This document shows positions 15,687 to 24,083 of a stretch of DNA of 64,000 bases, one piece after another. The position numbers were made by a program, and so were the translations under genes. The notes under the pieces are model-generated. The model did no database searches. It was not told where the DNA came from and saw only the letters and a program-made list of their open reading frames with translations. Location: NCBI GenBank assembly GCA_017436675.1, contig JAFSCS010000014.1, positions 62,001-126,000 on the forward strand. The letters run 5' to 3'. Numbering within the stretch: position 1 is the first letter of the stretch; each line of letters opens with the position of its first letter. Source of the DNA: Clostridia bacterium (GTDB lineage: Bacteria; Bacillota; Clostridia; Oscillospirales; CAG-382).

Positions 15687-17357
15687 ATGAAAAAATTATT
15701 AGTAATACTTTTCGCCTTGATATTGACATTGGGCTTGATGGTGAGCTGCGGTAACGGTGATACCAACACCGAAAGCAGCACTTCTTCCACAGAAAACGGC
15801 GGTAACGAAATGAATAGTGTTTCAACGCATGTTGTAAAATTAGTGCCCGATCTGAAGGGCTTCAAGGATGCAAAGGACGGCGATATCGTCATCGTAAAGG
15901 GATATCATAGCCTTAACGACGCAGGCGCAGGCAGATTCGTGTATTATAGCGAATATGAAGGCGAAGCAGACGGCGGAACGGTGATCGAAGCTAACGACGG
16001 CGGAAAATTCGTCCGTGTTTGCTCGCCGACCGAAAGACACGTCGCTTGGTTCGGCGCAAAGGCAGGCGACCAAGGTGATGACCTTGCCGCTATCAAAGCA
16101 GCAATAAATAGCCTCAAAAACGGCGGAACAGTCCATTTTTCAGGCGGAAAATATATGATCAGCGAAACCCTCACGATCGACAGCAGCTCAAACAACGTTA
16201 AGCTCGTCGGTAAAGGCGGCTGGAATTCTACCGCGATCCATGCCTCAACTGCCTTGGATACGATGGTCCACGTAAAAGGCGTCGACGGATTGACGATCGA
16301 CGGAATATTGTTCTATGGTGAGCTGAAAACAAAAAATACAATTATACTTGAATCAATAACAAATTCAGTAATTAAAAACTCAAGAGTTTTCCAATTCACA
16401 GAATACGGCTTCAAGCTCATCGCAGGCGAGCTCGGTCCTTCGGCCAACAATACATTTGACCAGCTCAATGCAATAACCACCCACGCTGAAAACCCCATCT
16501 ATTGCTTCTATATCGGTGGCGATCAAGCAACGGGTAACGTGGTTGAAAACTGTACGTTCTCGACCTGCCGCTTCGACCACCACCAAACACCGAACTCCGT
16601 TTCGGTAACGCTTGCATACGCACAAAAGATCAGCTTCTATCGTTGCCATTTCGCAGGATACAGCGATCAGTCAAAGGGACTTTGCTTGGATGCGCTCAAC
16701 AATAACGGCTATCCGAAGGCAATAAATATCTATGACTGCTCCGTCAATAACGTTCTTATAAAGGAAGACGGCGACGGCAAGATCGGTAACATAATGATGT
16801 TCGGTCACGGTACGTACGACAACGAGGAGATCCCCGTTCACGATAACATCCGTGTTATCACCGACGAGGGCACACTCGCAGGATACCTCGTTGGCGGCGG
16901 CGCAAGCGGACTCCCGAAAAAGACCGCTAACTTCGAGACCAATACAAACGGTGAATTCGTTCACCACAATATGAAGGCAGGAACGAAGAGCATCGGTATC
17001 CGCTTCAATAACGGCGGCACGTTTACGGGCGGAACGGTAAGACTTGCGACCTACGGCGGCGGCACAGGCTGTCAACTCAAGCTTTCCGTGTATAAATGGG
17101 ATACTGATTTTGATACAACGATAAAGGGCGAAGAGCTCAGAACGTGTATCTTGAAGGACTTTGCCGATAACTCAATGGTAGATTTTGAGTTTGACGAGCC
17201 GCTTGAAGCAGGCGAATATCTCGTGCTTCTCCACGAGGGTAAAGCAGACGGATATGGTGTTGCGGTCTGGACAAAGAACGCGGGCCAAGGCATAAAGACG
17301 TATAAAGACGGCAAAGAGGCGAGCCTCGGCGTTGTCGGTATGTTCTACGTTGAGTAA
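15687..17357 (+). CDS. Secreted beta-helix lipoprotein with C-terminal beta-sandwich (copy 2)
   Basis: 556 residues; strong ribosome site AAGGAGG. Lipobox MVSC at cysteine 21. The same tailspike-like entry module appears (VKGYHSLNDAGAGRFVYYS, DGGTVIEANDGGKF, AWFGAKAGDQGDD), then a beta helix and the family block GYPKAINIYDCSV ... IMMFGHGTYDNEEIP. Unlike its neighbours it carries about 130 extra residues with a jelly-roll-like pattern (MKAGTKSIGIRFNN, GTVRLATYGGG, LSVYKWDTDFDTT, LEAGEYLVLLHEG) resembling accessory modules of clostridial carbohydrate-active enzymes. It sits 12 bases after copy 1 and 15 before copy 3, so the three are one transcript. Confidence 0.8.
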   Translation: MKKLLVILFALILTLGLMVSCGNGDTNTESSTSSTENGGNEMNSVSTHVVKLVPDLKGFKDAKDGDIVIVKGYHSLNDAGAGRFVYYSEYEGEADGGTVIEANDGGKFVRVCSPTERHVAWFGAKAGDQGDDLAAIKAAINSLKNGGTVHFSGGKYMISETLTIDSSSNNVKLVGKGGWNSTAIHASTALDTMVHVKGVDGLTIDGILFYGELKTKNTIILESITNSVIKNSRVFQFTEYGFKLIAGELGPSANNTFDQLNAITTHAENPIYCFYIGGDQATGNVVENCTFSTCRFDHHQTPNSVSVTLAYAQKISFYRCHFAGYSDQSKGLCLDALNNNGYPKAINIYDCSVNNVLIKEDGDGKIGNIMMFGHGTYDNEEIPVHDNIRVITDEGTLAGYLVGGGASGLPKKTANFETNTNGEFVHHNMKAGTKSIGIRFNNGGTFTGGTVRLATYGGGTGCQLKLSVYKWDTDFDTTIKGEELRTCILKDFADNSMVDFEFDEPLEAGEYLVLLHEGKADGYGVAVWTKNAGQGIKTYKDGKEASLGVVGMFYVE

Positions 17358-17372
17358 GAAAGGATGAGATCT

Positions 17373-18602
17373 ATGAAAAACAATAAAACAAAAATCGCTG
17401 CCTTTCTTGCGTTGGTAATGCTTCTCGGAGCAGTGTTTGCGGCATTTGCCGTAGATACGTCGAGCACAGATACCGAATCAAAGAACGAGGAAAAGCCGAA
17501 GATGAGATCATACGTTGTTGAAAATATCGCGGAAATGACCGCACTCGAAATAGAAGAACAAAACGCCTCCGTGCTCGTAAAGGGCTACTATACCGCAGGC
17601 GACGGTGGCGGCGGAATGTTCTATTGGGAGAAAAACTCAAGAGCGATCGAAAACGGCGGAACGGCATTCAGAAACGATGCAGGCACGTCGGGCAGATTCG
17701 TTCGCTTGTATGATCTTGAAACCATCAACGTAAAATGGTTCGGCGCAAAGGGCGACGGACAAAACGACGATACACAAGCATTTATCGAGGCACTCAAAAT
17801 ATTGCCCAACCTCGGCGGAATGGTCATCGTTCCCAACGGAACGTATAATATCAGCAAAACGATAACGGTCGGTGACGGTAACTTCGGTTCACAAAGCTCC
17901 AACCGTAACGGAATTCACATCGTCGGCGACGGAAACGCAGTTCTTCGCGCGACAGAAGCGCTCGATAATATGATCGAGGTAAAAGGATCTATCAAGGACT
18001 TCTTGCTCAGCGGTGTTACCGTTGATTGCGCGGGAAAAGCGAAGACCGGTGTTACTATGACCGCGTTTATCGGCTGTGCAATAAGAAGCTCGAGTATTAT
18101 CAACTTCACGAAAACAGGTCTCGTTTTAATGGGCGGCTTTGCTCCCACGGGTAACTATAATATATATAACCAATTCGAAAACCTGAACGTTTTCTCCGCT
18201 GAAGACGGCGCGATAGGTATGCTTTGCGACGGTGACTACGTTGCGATCAACGATACCTGGCTCACAACGATGACAAATTGCAGCTTCGTAACGACGGGCA
18301 AGGACTCCATCGGTGTCCACTACAGATTCATTGACTCCATCTCGCTTTATCAATGTACTTACAGCGGAACGAAATACGGAATACTTTTCGATGCTGTCGG
18401 CAATAACGACTTCCCGTGCGGAATGGCATATTACGATTGCTCTGTATCAAGTATGGGCGTTTTGGAAAGTGAAGACGACCACATAAGAAAGCATTGGTTC
18501 TATGGCTTCAGAACCGGCAACGGCGAACAGATCCCCGAGGATCAAAGACTCTTCGGTATCACCGACGAGGGCAAGACCTTCAATATGGGCTCGATCTATT
18601 GA
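17373..18602 (+). CDS. Secreted beta-helix protein (copy 3)
   Basis: 409 residues from the ATG at 17373, 9 bases after GAAAGG; the ATG three codons earlier abuts the site. The signal peptide lacks a lipobox and ends around AAFAVD, so this copy is probably released rather than anchored. The tailspike-like entry module is the most canonical of the three: KGYYTAGDGGGGMFYWE, ENGGTAFRNDAG, GRFVRL, VKWFGAKGDGQNDDTQAF. A beta helix and the shared C-terminal block FPCGMAYYDCSV ... WFYGFRTGNGEQIP follow. Difference in anchoring from copies 1 and 2 suggests separate surface and free roles. No lyase active-site residues could be assigned. Confidence 0.8.
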   Translation: MKNNKTKIAAFLALVMLLGAVFAAFAVDTSSTDTESKNEEKPKMRSYVVENIAEMTALEIEEQNASVLVKGYYTAGDGGGGMFYWEKNSRAIENGGTAFRNDAGTSGRFVRLYDLETINVKWFGAKGDGQNDDTQAFIEALKILPNLGGMVIVPNGTYNISKTITVGDGNFGSQSSNRNGIHIVGDGNAVLRATEALDNMIEVKGSIKDFLLSGVTVDCAGKAKTGVTMTAFIGCAIRSSSIINFTKTGLVLMGGFAPTGNYNIYNQFENLNVFSAEDGAIGMLCDGDYVAINDTWLTTMTNCSFVTTGKDSIGVHYRFIDSISLYQCTYSGTKYGILFDAVGNNDFPCGMAYYDCSVSSMGVLESEDDHIRKHWFYGFRTGNGEQIPEDQRLFGITDEGKTFNMGSIY

Positions 18603-18617
18603 TCCATCCAAAATTTC

Positions 18618-18647
18618 AGGCAGACTCTTTTGAGTCTGCCTTTTTTT
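18618..18647 (+). terminator. Terminator of the beta-helix gene set
   Basis: 10-bp stem AGGCAGACTC/GAGTCTGCCT with a TTTT loop followed by a run of T. Confidence 0.92.
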
Positions 18648-18701
18648 GCCAAAAAACGATAAATTGTGTAGACTTTTGCTGCTCTCACAATATATAGGGA
18701 T

Positions 18702-18729
18702 TGAAAAAAATAAAAAAATATTATATAAT
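18702..18729 (+). promoter_or_regulatory. Probable sigma-A promoter of the lipid kinase-murB-whiA genes
   Basis: TTGAAA near 18702 and TATAAT near 18724 with a spacer of 16-17 A/T-rich bases, ahead of the GTG start at 18755. The A-rich run makes the exact spacing uncertain by one base. Confidence 0.5.
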
Positions 18730-18754
18730 ATATGTGTATGTCATTGAAAAGGAA

Positions 18755-19687
18755 GTGAGTACAACGGAAAAGAAGTACTTATTTATAGTCAATCCCGCAG
18801 CAGGCAAAAAAGACAGAAGCGCAATGCTCCATGCACTGATAGAAAAAGAAATGGCAGAGCTTGGGATAACGGAATATGATATCCATACAACGACAAACGC
18901 GGGAGACGCAACAGAGTTCACGAGAAGGTATCTCGAAAACAACAACGATCGATCTGTCAACGTCTATTCCTGCGGCGGCGACGGAACGCTCAACGAGACC
19001 GTCAACGGTGTCTTCGGCTTCGAGAATGCCGCCGTCGGCGTGATCCCCGTAGGCTCAGGCAACGATTTTATAAGATCGTTTCCCGAATATGAGGAAAAGG
19101 ACTTTTTGAGCTTGAAGCGTATGATCCTCGGTGAAACGAAGACCATCGACGCGATAAAGTCGTGCGGACGAGTCAGCATCAATATTATGTCCGTCGGATT
19201 TGACGCCGCAACAACGAAGGGAATGGCAAAATATAAGAAGCTGCCGCTCGTGTCGGGCTCGCTCGCTTATGACCTCTCGCTTGTAAAATGCTTGTTCACG
19301 TCAAGACGAAACAGATATTCCTATGAGATCGACGGAATTCCCGTGCCCGAAAAAGAGGGCGACTACCTTTTCACAATAATGGCAAACGGAAAATGGTACG
19401 GTGGTGGCTTTAACGCCGCACCAAACGCAGAATTTGATGACGGAAATATCGAGCTGATAACGATAAAAACAGTTTCTATCCCGACATTGATGAAGCTCGT
19501 CGGACTTTTCAGAAGGGGAGAGCATATGGGATGGAAGGACCTCGTCTATTCAACGAAATGCAGATCTGTAAAAATAATCACGAAGGATAAGATCGACCTC
19601 AACCTCGACGGCGAGATAATCGAGGTGAAGGATCCCCTGGTCGAGATCGCACCGTCATCGGTGAAGATCATCCTGCCGAAGAAATAA
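18755..19687 (+). CDS. Diacylglycerol/lipid kinase, YegS/BmrU family
   Basis: 310 residues from a GTG start; an upstream in-frame TTG would add 18 residues that overlap the promoter. Family signatures: LFIVNPAAGKK at the N-terminus, the nucleotide-binding GGDGTLNETVNG (about 73-84), PVGSGNDFIRSF and the C-terminal KIDLNLDGEI. These enzymes phosphorylate diacylglycerol or related lipids at the inner face of the membrane (DgkB-like in Firmicutes). The AAAAGGAA just before GTG is unusually close, so the exact start is not firm. It heads a group with murB and whiA, 44 bases before murB. Confidence 0.88.
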   Translation: MSTTEKKYLFIVNPAAGKKDRSAMLHALIEKEMAELGITEYDIHTTTNAGDATEFTRRYLENNNDRSVNVYSCGGDGTLNETVNGVFGFENAAVGVIPVGSGNDFIRSFPEYEEKDFLSLKRMILGETKTIDAIKSCGRVSINIMSVGFDAATTKGMAKYKKLPLVSGSLAYDLSLVKCLFTSRRNRYSYEIDGIPVPEKEGDYLFTIMANGKWYGGGFNAAPNAEFDDGNIELITIKTVSIPTLMKLVGLFRRGEHMGWKDLVYSTKCRSVKIITKDKIDLNLDGEIIEVKDPLVEIAPSSVKIILPKK

Positions 19688-19731
19688 AACCGATAAATGA
19701 TACATAGAATATAAGGGGGAGGAAAAAGTGT

Positions 19732-20595
19732 ATGAGAATTCTTGAAAACGAATCGATGGCAATATATAGCTCATTTCGTATAGGCGGAAACGCAAAAAGG
19801 GTATGCTTCCCCGAAACGAGAGAAGAGCTCGTGTCGTTGATAAGGGAGCTGAGAATGAACGGCGAGAAATATGCCGTCTTTGGAAATTGCTCGAACGTAT
19901 TGTTCCCCGACGAGGGATATGACGGCACCTTGATCTTGACGACCGACCTTGTCGACGTGCTCGTATATGGAAACGTGATCGTTGCCGATTGCGGTGCAAC
20001 GATGAATAAATTGTCGATCGTCGCATCACGAAATTCGCTGAAGGGGATGGAATGCCTCTATGGTATCCCCGGGACCGTCGGCGGCGGAATAGCGATGAAT
20101 GCGGGAGCGTACGGCGGAACGATCTCCGACTATATTATAGGCGTGAGCGTGCTCACCGACGAAGGCGAGATAAAGGAGCTTTCGAAGGAGGATATGGAGT
20201 TCGAATACCGTAACACCGTCGTGCTCAAAAAAGGGTATATCGTCCTCGGCGGAAGGTTTATGCTCGAGGAGGGCAACGAGGAAGAGATACGTCAGCTGAT
20301 GGATAAAAATATGAATAGCCGAAAAACAAAGCAACCGCTCTCATACCCAAGTGCAGGCAGCTTCTTCAAGCGTCCCGAGGGTTATTTTGCGGGCGCATTG
20401 ATAGAGGGTGCAGGACTCAAGGGATACCGCATCGGCGGTGCACAGGTGTCTGAATTGCACGCAGGATTTATAATCAACGTCGGAGACGCAACGGCAAAGG
20501 ACGTAAAAAGACTCTCCGAATACGTCGTGCGCCACGTTAAGAAGGAATTCGGCGTAACGCTCGAGCGTGAAGTGAGATTTTTCGGAATAGATTAA
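19732..20595 (+). CDS. murB: UDP-N-acetylenolpyruvoylglucosamine reductase MurB
   Basis: 287 residues, typical type II MurB length, with GGGGAGG before the start. FAD-binding segments FGNCSNVLFPDEGYDGTLI and CLYGIPGTVGGGIAMNAGAYGG are visible, followed by the catalytic EYRNT arginine region, YPSAGSFFKRPEGYFAGALI with its serine proton donor, and AGFIINVG. The enzyme reduces UDP-GlcNAc-enolpyruvate to UDP-MurNAc with NADPH in the cytosol, the committed step to peptidoglycan. It lies 13 bases before whiA. Confidence 0.95.
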   Translation: MRILENESMAIYSSFRIGGNAKRVCFPETREELVSLIRELRMNGEKYAVFGNCSNVLFPDEGYDGTLILTTDLVDVLVYGNVIVADCGATMNKLSIVASRNSLKGMECLYGIPGTVGGGIAMNAGAYGGTISDYIIGVSVLTDEGEIKELSKEDMEFEYRNTVVLKKGYIVLGGRFMLEEGNEEEIRQLMDKNMNSRKTKQPLSYPSAGSFFKRPEGYFAGALIEGAGLKGYRIGGAQVSELHAGFIINVGDATAKDVKRLSEYVVRHVKKEFGVTLEREVRFFGID

Positions 20596-20608
20596 AAGGG
20601 TGAAAAAA

Positions 20609-21481
20609 TTGTCCTATTCAATTGAATTAAAGGAACGATTGTGTGAGATAAAAGAAAAAAACGTCTGCTGTCACAATGCGTTTCTCTATGGAATATATAC
20701 CTCCTCGATGAAAAACGGGAAAATGACGTTCGGAAGCGAAGCGATCGCAAAAATCGTCAATTCTCGCTTCGCGGAGATCTTTGGGCTCGAGCTTGAACTC
20801 GAAAAGAAGCCAAAGAAATGTGCCTTGAAAACAGAAAACACCGACCTTTTGGAGAAAGAATACGGCTTTCCCTGCGACGGATTGAATTTTGGTGTCGCAA
20901 AATGTGAAGGCTGCCTGAGCGCATTCGTGCGCGGCGTGTTCGTCGGATGTGGTACGATGAACGATCCGAAGGGCTCGAATCACCTCGAATTTGTAATAGA
21001 AGAGCCGCTCGCCGACGAGCTTTTGGCGTTGCTTGAGGATGAAGCGGTGGCGATGAAAAAGACGGTGAGAAACGGAAAAACTCTCTTGTATTGCAAATCG
21101 GGTGAGGTCATCCAAGACCTGTTGACGTATCTCGGCGCAATGAAGGACACGCTCGATATGATGGAGGCGCGAATAACGAAGGAGCAGATGCAGTATGCAT
21201 CAAGGCTCAGCAACTTTGATTATGCAAACATAAAAAAAGCAACCGTTGCCGCATCCAACCACATCGAAGCAATAAAAATACTCGACTCCGAGGGCGTTTT
21301 GATGCGCCTATCCCCCGAGCTTATCGAGACGGCAAAGCTGAGACTCGTTTATCCGGATGCAACGCTTGAGGAGCTGAGACAAAAGATCGAGCCTCCGATC
21401 AGCAAATCGGGACTCAACCATCGCCTGAAAAAGCTCGTTGAGGAAGCCGAGGCGATAACGGGACGTGAAACAAGGAAGTAA
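20609..21481 (+). CDS. whiA: DNA-binding protein WhiA
   Basis: 290 residues from TTG at 20609 (MSYSIELKERL), which matches the usual WhiA N-terminus and has AAAGGGTG 6 bases upstream; a GTG three codons earlier overlaps that site. The N-terminal part is the degenerate LAGLIDADG-homing-endonuclease-like domain (CCHNAFLYGIYTS near 20). The C-terminal helix-turn-helix shows the family motif SNFDYANIKKATVAA, LRLVYPDATLEELRQK and SKSGLNHRLKKL. WhiA influences cell division and chromosome segregation. The usual Firmicute partners rapZ and yvcK are absent here; murB is directly upstream. Confidence 0.93.
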   Translation: MSYSIELKERLCEIKEKNVCCHNAFLYGIYTSSMKNGKMTFGSEAIAKIVNSRFAEIFGLELELEKKPKKCALKTENTDLLEKEYGFPCDGLNFGVAKCEGCLSAFVRGVFVGCGTMNDPKGSNHLEFVIEEPLADELLALLEDEAVAMKKTVRNGKTLLYCKSGEVIQDLLTYLGAMKDTLDMMEARITKEQMQYASRLSNFDYANIKKATVAASNHIEAIKILDSEGVLMRLSPELIETAKLRLVYPDATLEELRQKIEPPISKSGLNHRLKKLVEEAEAITGRETRK

Positions 21482-21528
21482 AAATCGACTGAATATATAC
21501 TATCCCAACTCGAAAGGAAAAATGATCG

Positions 21529-22500
21529 ATGAAAGTATTAAAAAAGAAAGCGAGAAGCGGAATTTTCCGCCGTGACAGAATTGATAAAAGAACGATGGCA
21601 GTTTGCGCCGCTCTTGTGGTTGCGTTGACTATAACCATCTTCGTTGCGGCGGCGTATGATCCGACAAGCGATCCGTTTGTGACGCTCAGCTACATAAATA
21701 ATACTTTGAAAACACAGCTTGATGAGGAATATCTTCAAAAAATGGGCTACAACTCATATTCCGAGCTGAAGAACGCAATTAAGGCAGGTGTCTCGATCGA
21801 TACGAATGCGATCGTTGAAAATGCAAAAAGCGGTTTTTTGAGTGAGCTTGGTTATTCGAGCTGGTCAAAGCTGAAAAACGATATCACCGCAGGTGTCAGC
21901 GACAGTGACCGCAAATCACTCAATTCATATATCCAAAACAACTTTCTCGAAAAGCTCGGCTTTGACTCCGCGAGTGAATTGAAGTCCGAGATAGAAGCAG
22001 GCAAGGAGCTCACCCAAGACCAAAAGGACGAGGTGGGCGCAGAAGCGATCTCGAAGCTTTTGAGCGAGCTCGGATATGAAAGCGTTGAGGAACTCAAAAA
22101 CGCGCTGTCCGTCGACCACGATGCCAATATCGAATTTGCAGCAAACAAAGCCATAGATCAGCTTTGCACCGCATTCGGATATGGAAGCTTAGATGAGCTC
22201 ACGGCAGCGCTCAAAAACGACGATTCACACATCTACCGCAAGGTGACCTTCAAGCGCGGCGACGTAATAACGGCAGTATCTCAATGTGAGGTCGTTGTTA
22301 AAGACGGATATTGCGCATTCGAAAGCTACCTCGGAAGCGGAACGAATATGACTCTCGGAAACGTTCCGAACGACGGCGAGATAATGAATGAAAACACATA
22401 TCTGCTCCTTGAAGGAGGAAGCAGACTCATCGTTGTAGGCGGCAACCTCACCGTGATGATAAGAGGCACGTATAACGTGACACAGGTGAACGCCGAATGA
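21529..22500 (+). CDS. Membrane-anchored protein with five 36-residue repeats
   Basis: 323 residues. A basic cytoplasmic head (1-21) and one membrane helix (about 23-42) are followed by five tandem repeats centred on glycines 73, 108, 144, 182 and 217, each shaped (L/M/F)G(Y/F)xSxxELKxxIxAG, spaced 35-38 residues: a helical-hairpin type repeat. Residues about 235-323 form a beta-rich domain (KVTFKRGDVI, TYLLLEGGSRLIVVGGNL). I recognise no family. Its stop overlaps the start of the SpoIID-like gene by 4 bases (ATGA), so the two are made together, and both should face outward across the same membrane. Confidence 0.75.
   Translation: MKVLKKKARSGIFRRDRIDKRTMAVCAALVVALTITIFVAAAYDPTSDPFVTLSYINNTLKTQLDEEYLQKMGYNSYSELKNAIKAGVSIDTNAIVENAKSGFLSELGYSSWSKLKNDITAGVSDSDRKSLNSYIQNNFLEKLGFDSASELKSEIEAGKELTQDQKDEVGAEAISKLLSELGYESVEELKNALSVDHDANIEFAANKAIDQLCTAFGYGSLDELTAALKNDDSHIYRKVTFKRGDVITAVSQCEVVVKDGYCAFESYLGSGTNMTLGNVPNDGEIMNENTYLLLEGGSRLIVVGGNLTVMIRGTYNVTQVNAE
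21730..22218 (+). repeat. Region coding five diverged 36-residue repeats
   Basis: Codons 68-230 of the membrane-anchored protein. The units recur at 35, 36, 38 and 35 residues and keep G-Y/F-x-S and E/K-L-K. The DNA itself has diverged, so these are old protein repeats, not recent tandem duplications. Confidence 0.8.
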
Positions 22501-24032
22501 AAAGAAGAACGAAGCAGATCCTGATCTTCGTCGCAATGATAACGCTCGTGATGACGCTTTTGAGCTCATCGGCGGGAGCTGCGGCAGAGGATCCGTCCAC
22601 CCAAAAGATCCGCGTTGGGCTGTGCTACGGAAGTAATTCTACCTCGAATTACACGCTGACGACAAAAAGCGGCGGCTTTGAATACGGCTACTCAACGGGA
22701 AAAGAGTTCGTGCTCGAGGGTGAAACGAGCGCGTCCACGATAAAAATATCGTCGAGCGGAAACCAAAAGCTCTCGCTTATGAACGGCGACGGCGAAACGA
22801 TAACGACCTTCACCAACCAAAGCGGCAAAAATTTTGCCGTCCGTCCGAAAAATGACGGCTTGACATACGTCAAATCCCCCTCGAAATCCGATCTCAACTA
22901 CGATTACTACGGATATATGGAGTTTATGCATAACAGCTCTACGAGTACGGCGATGAAGCTCATCAACGTGATCGATTTTGAGCTTTATTGCAAATGCGTG
23001 CTTCCGTGTGAGCTCAGCGCATCCTACCCGATGGAAGCACTCAAGGCACTCTCGGTGTGTATACGAACACTCGCTACCGCCGATTATACCCAAGACAGAC
23101 ACGGTAACAATATCGGCTTCAACGTATGTAACACCACCGATTGCCAAGCATATTACGGCAACTCACGCCGTGAGGTCGAAAAGAACAGATTGATCACCGA
23201 TGCCGCAGTTGATGCGACGCGTGGACAAGTAATGATCTATACAGGCTCGGGCTCTGAGCACGGAAAAACGATCCAATCGATCTATTTTTCATCTTCGGGC
23301 GGTTCGACCGTCAGCGCGAGCGCACAGTGGGGCGGAAGCTCAATGCCGTATTGCGTTGCTGTCCGAGTCCCCGAGGAAACAAGCTATCCCGTATGGGGCG
23401 CGACCGTCACGCTTGAGGATATCTATAATTTAACAAAATCGAGCGATTTCAACTCGTCTACCTCGTGGAAAAAGGCGATATATTCGCTCGGCGAAATAAA
23501 ATCGATGGAGATAGTCTCCGCCGAGGAAAACAGTGACCACGTCTATAAGCTTCGTCTTACCGACGTTGACGGAAACTCCTATACGATAACGAGAGGCGAC
23601 AGAGTGTATTTCTTTATGCACCGACTCGTTAAAGGACAAACGAAGAATATCTCCTCAACAAACTTCACCTTGACCGCGCTCGATCCATATTCAACGAATA
23701 TCGGTGTTATCACCGCAGAGGGCGAGCAGATCATCTCGTCCGCTGAGCAGGTCAGCGTATTAACGGGAAGCGGTGAGGAGGCGTATAGCCTCGGCACCTC
23801 GACCACAGTGCTGACCGCAAACGGAAAACAGGACGTTTCCCTGACCTCCAGCTCGGGCTACCGCATCAGCGGAAAAGGATATAGCCACGGTGTCGGGCTC
23901 AGCCAAAAGGGTGCGAGCGATATGGCGAAAAACTACGGATATGATTATGAGACCATACTCCATAAATTCTATACCGACGTTGCAATAACGAGTCTCGAGG
24001 AGCTTGAGCTTATCCTCCCGATAAACTATTGA
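22497..24032 (+). CDS. SpoIID/LytB-domain peptidoglycan protein
   Basis: 511 residues with an N-terminal signal anchor (about 7-28). Residues 30-150 are a beta-rich extension. The SpoIID core begins near 155 with VLPCELSASYPMEALKALSVCIRT, where the conserved glutamate acts in lytic transglycosylase activity of SpoIID, then NVCNTTDCQAYYG, FSSSGGSTVSA and the closing SGKGYSHGVGLSQKGASDMA. SpoIID cuts glycan strands lacking stem peptides during spore engulfment; LytB relatives act in vegetative cells. The presence of two cysteines (VLPCELS, TTDCQAYYG) in the core matches clostridial versions. Coupled to the repeat protein upstream. Confidence 0.88.
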   Translation: MKRRTKQILIFVAMITLVMTLLSSSAGAAAEDPSTQKIRVGLCYGSNSTSNYTLTTKSGGFEYGYSTGKEFVLEGETSASTIKISSSGNQKLSLMNGDGETITTFTNQSGKNFAVRPKNDGLTYVKSPSKSDLNYDYYGYMEFMHNSSTSTAMKLINVIDFELYCKCVLPCELSASYPMEALKALSVCIRTLATADYTQDRHGNNIGFNVCNTTDCQAYYGNSRREVEKNRLITDAAVDATRGQVMIYTGSGSEHGKTIQSIYFSSSGGSTVSASAQWGGSSMPYCVAVRVPEETSYPVWGATVTLEDIYNLTKSSDFNSSTSWKKAIYSLGEIKSMEIVSAEENSDHVYKLRLTDVDGNSYTITRGDRVYFFMHRLVKGQTKNISSTNFTLTALDPYSTNIGVITAEGEQIISSAEQVSVLTGSGEEAYSLGTSTTVLTANGKQDVSLTSSSGYRISGKGYSHGVGLSQKGASDMAKNYGYDYETILHKFYTDVAITSLEELELILPINY

Positions 24033-24046
24033 CCTAAATATAAAAA

Positions 24047-24083
24047 CGGTGCATCAGCCTTTTGCGATGCACCGACTTTTTTT
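24047..24083. terminator. Bidirectional terminator, SpoIID and peptidase C26 genes
   Basis: 9-bp stem CGGTGCATC/GATGCACCG with a 10-base loop, followed by T-rich sequence on the plus strand and by TTTTTA on the minus strand; the two genes converge here. Confidence 0.88.
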
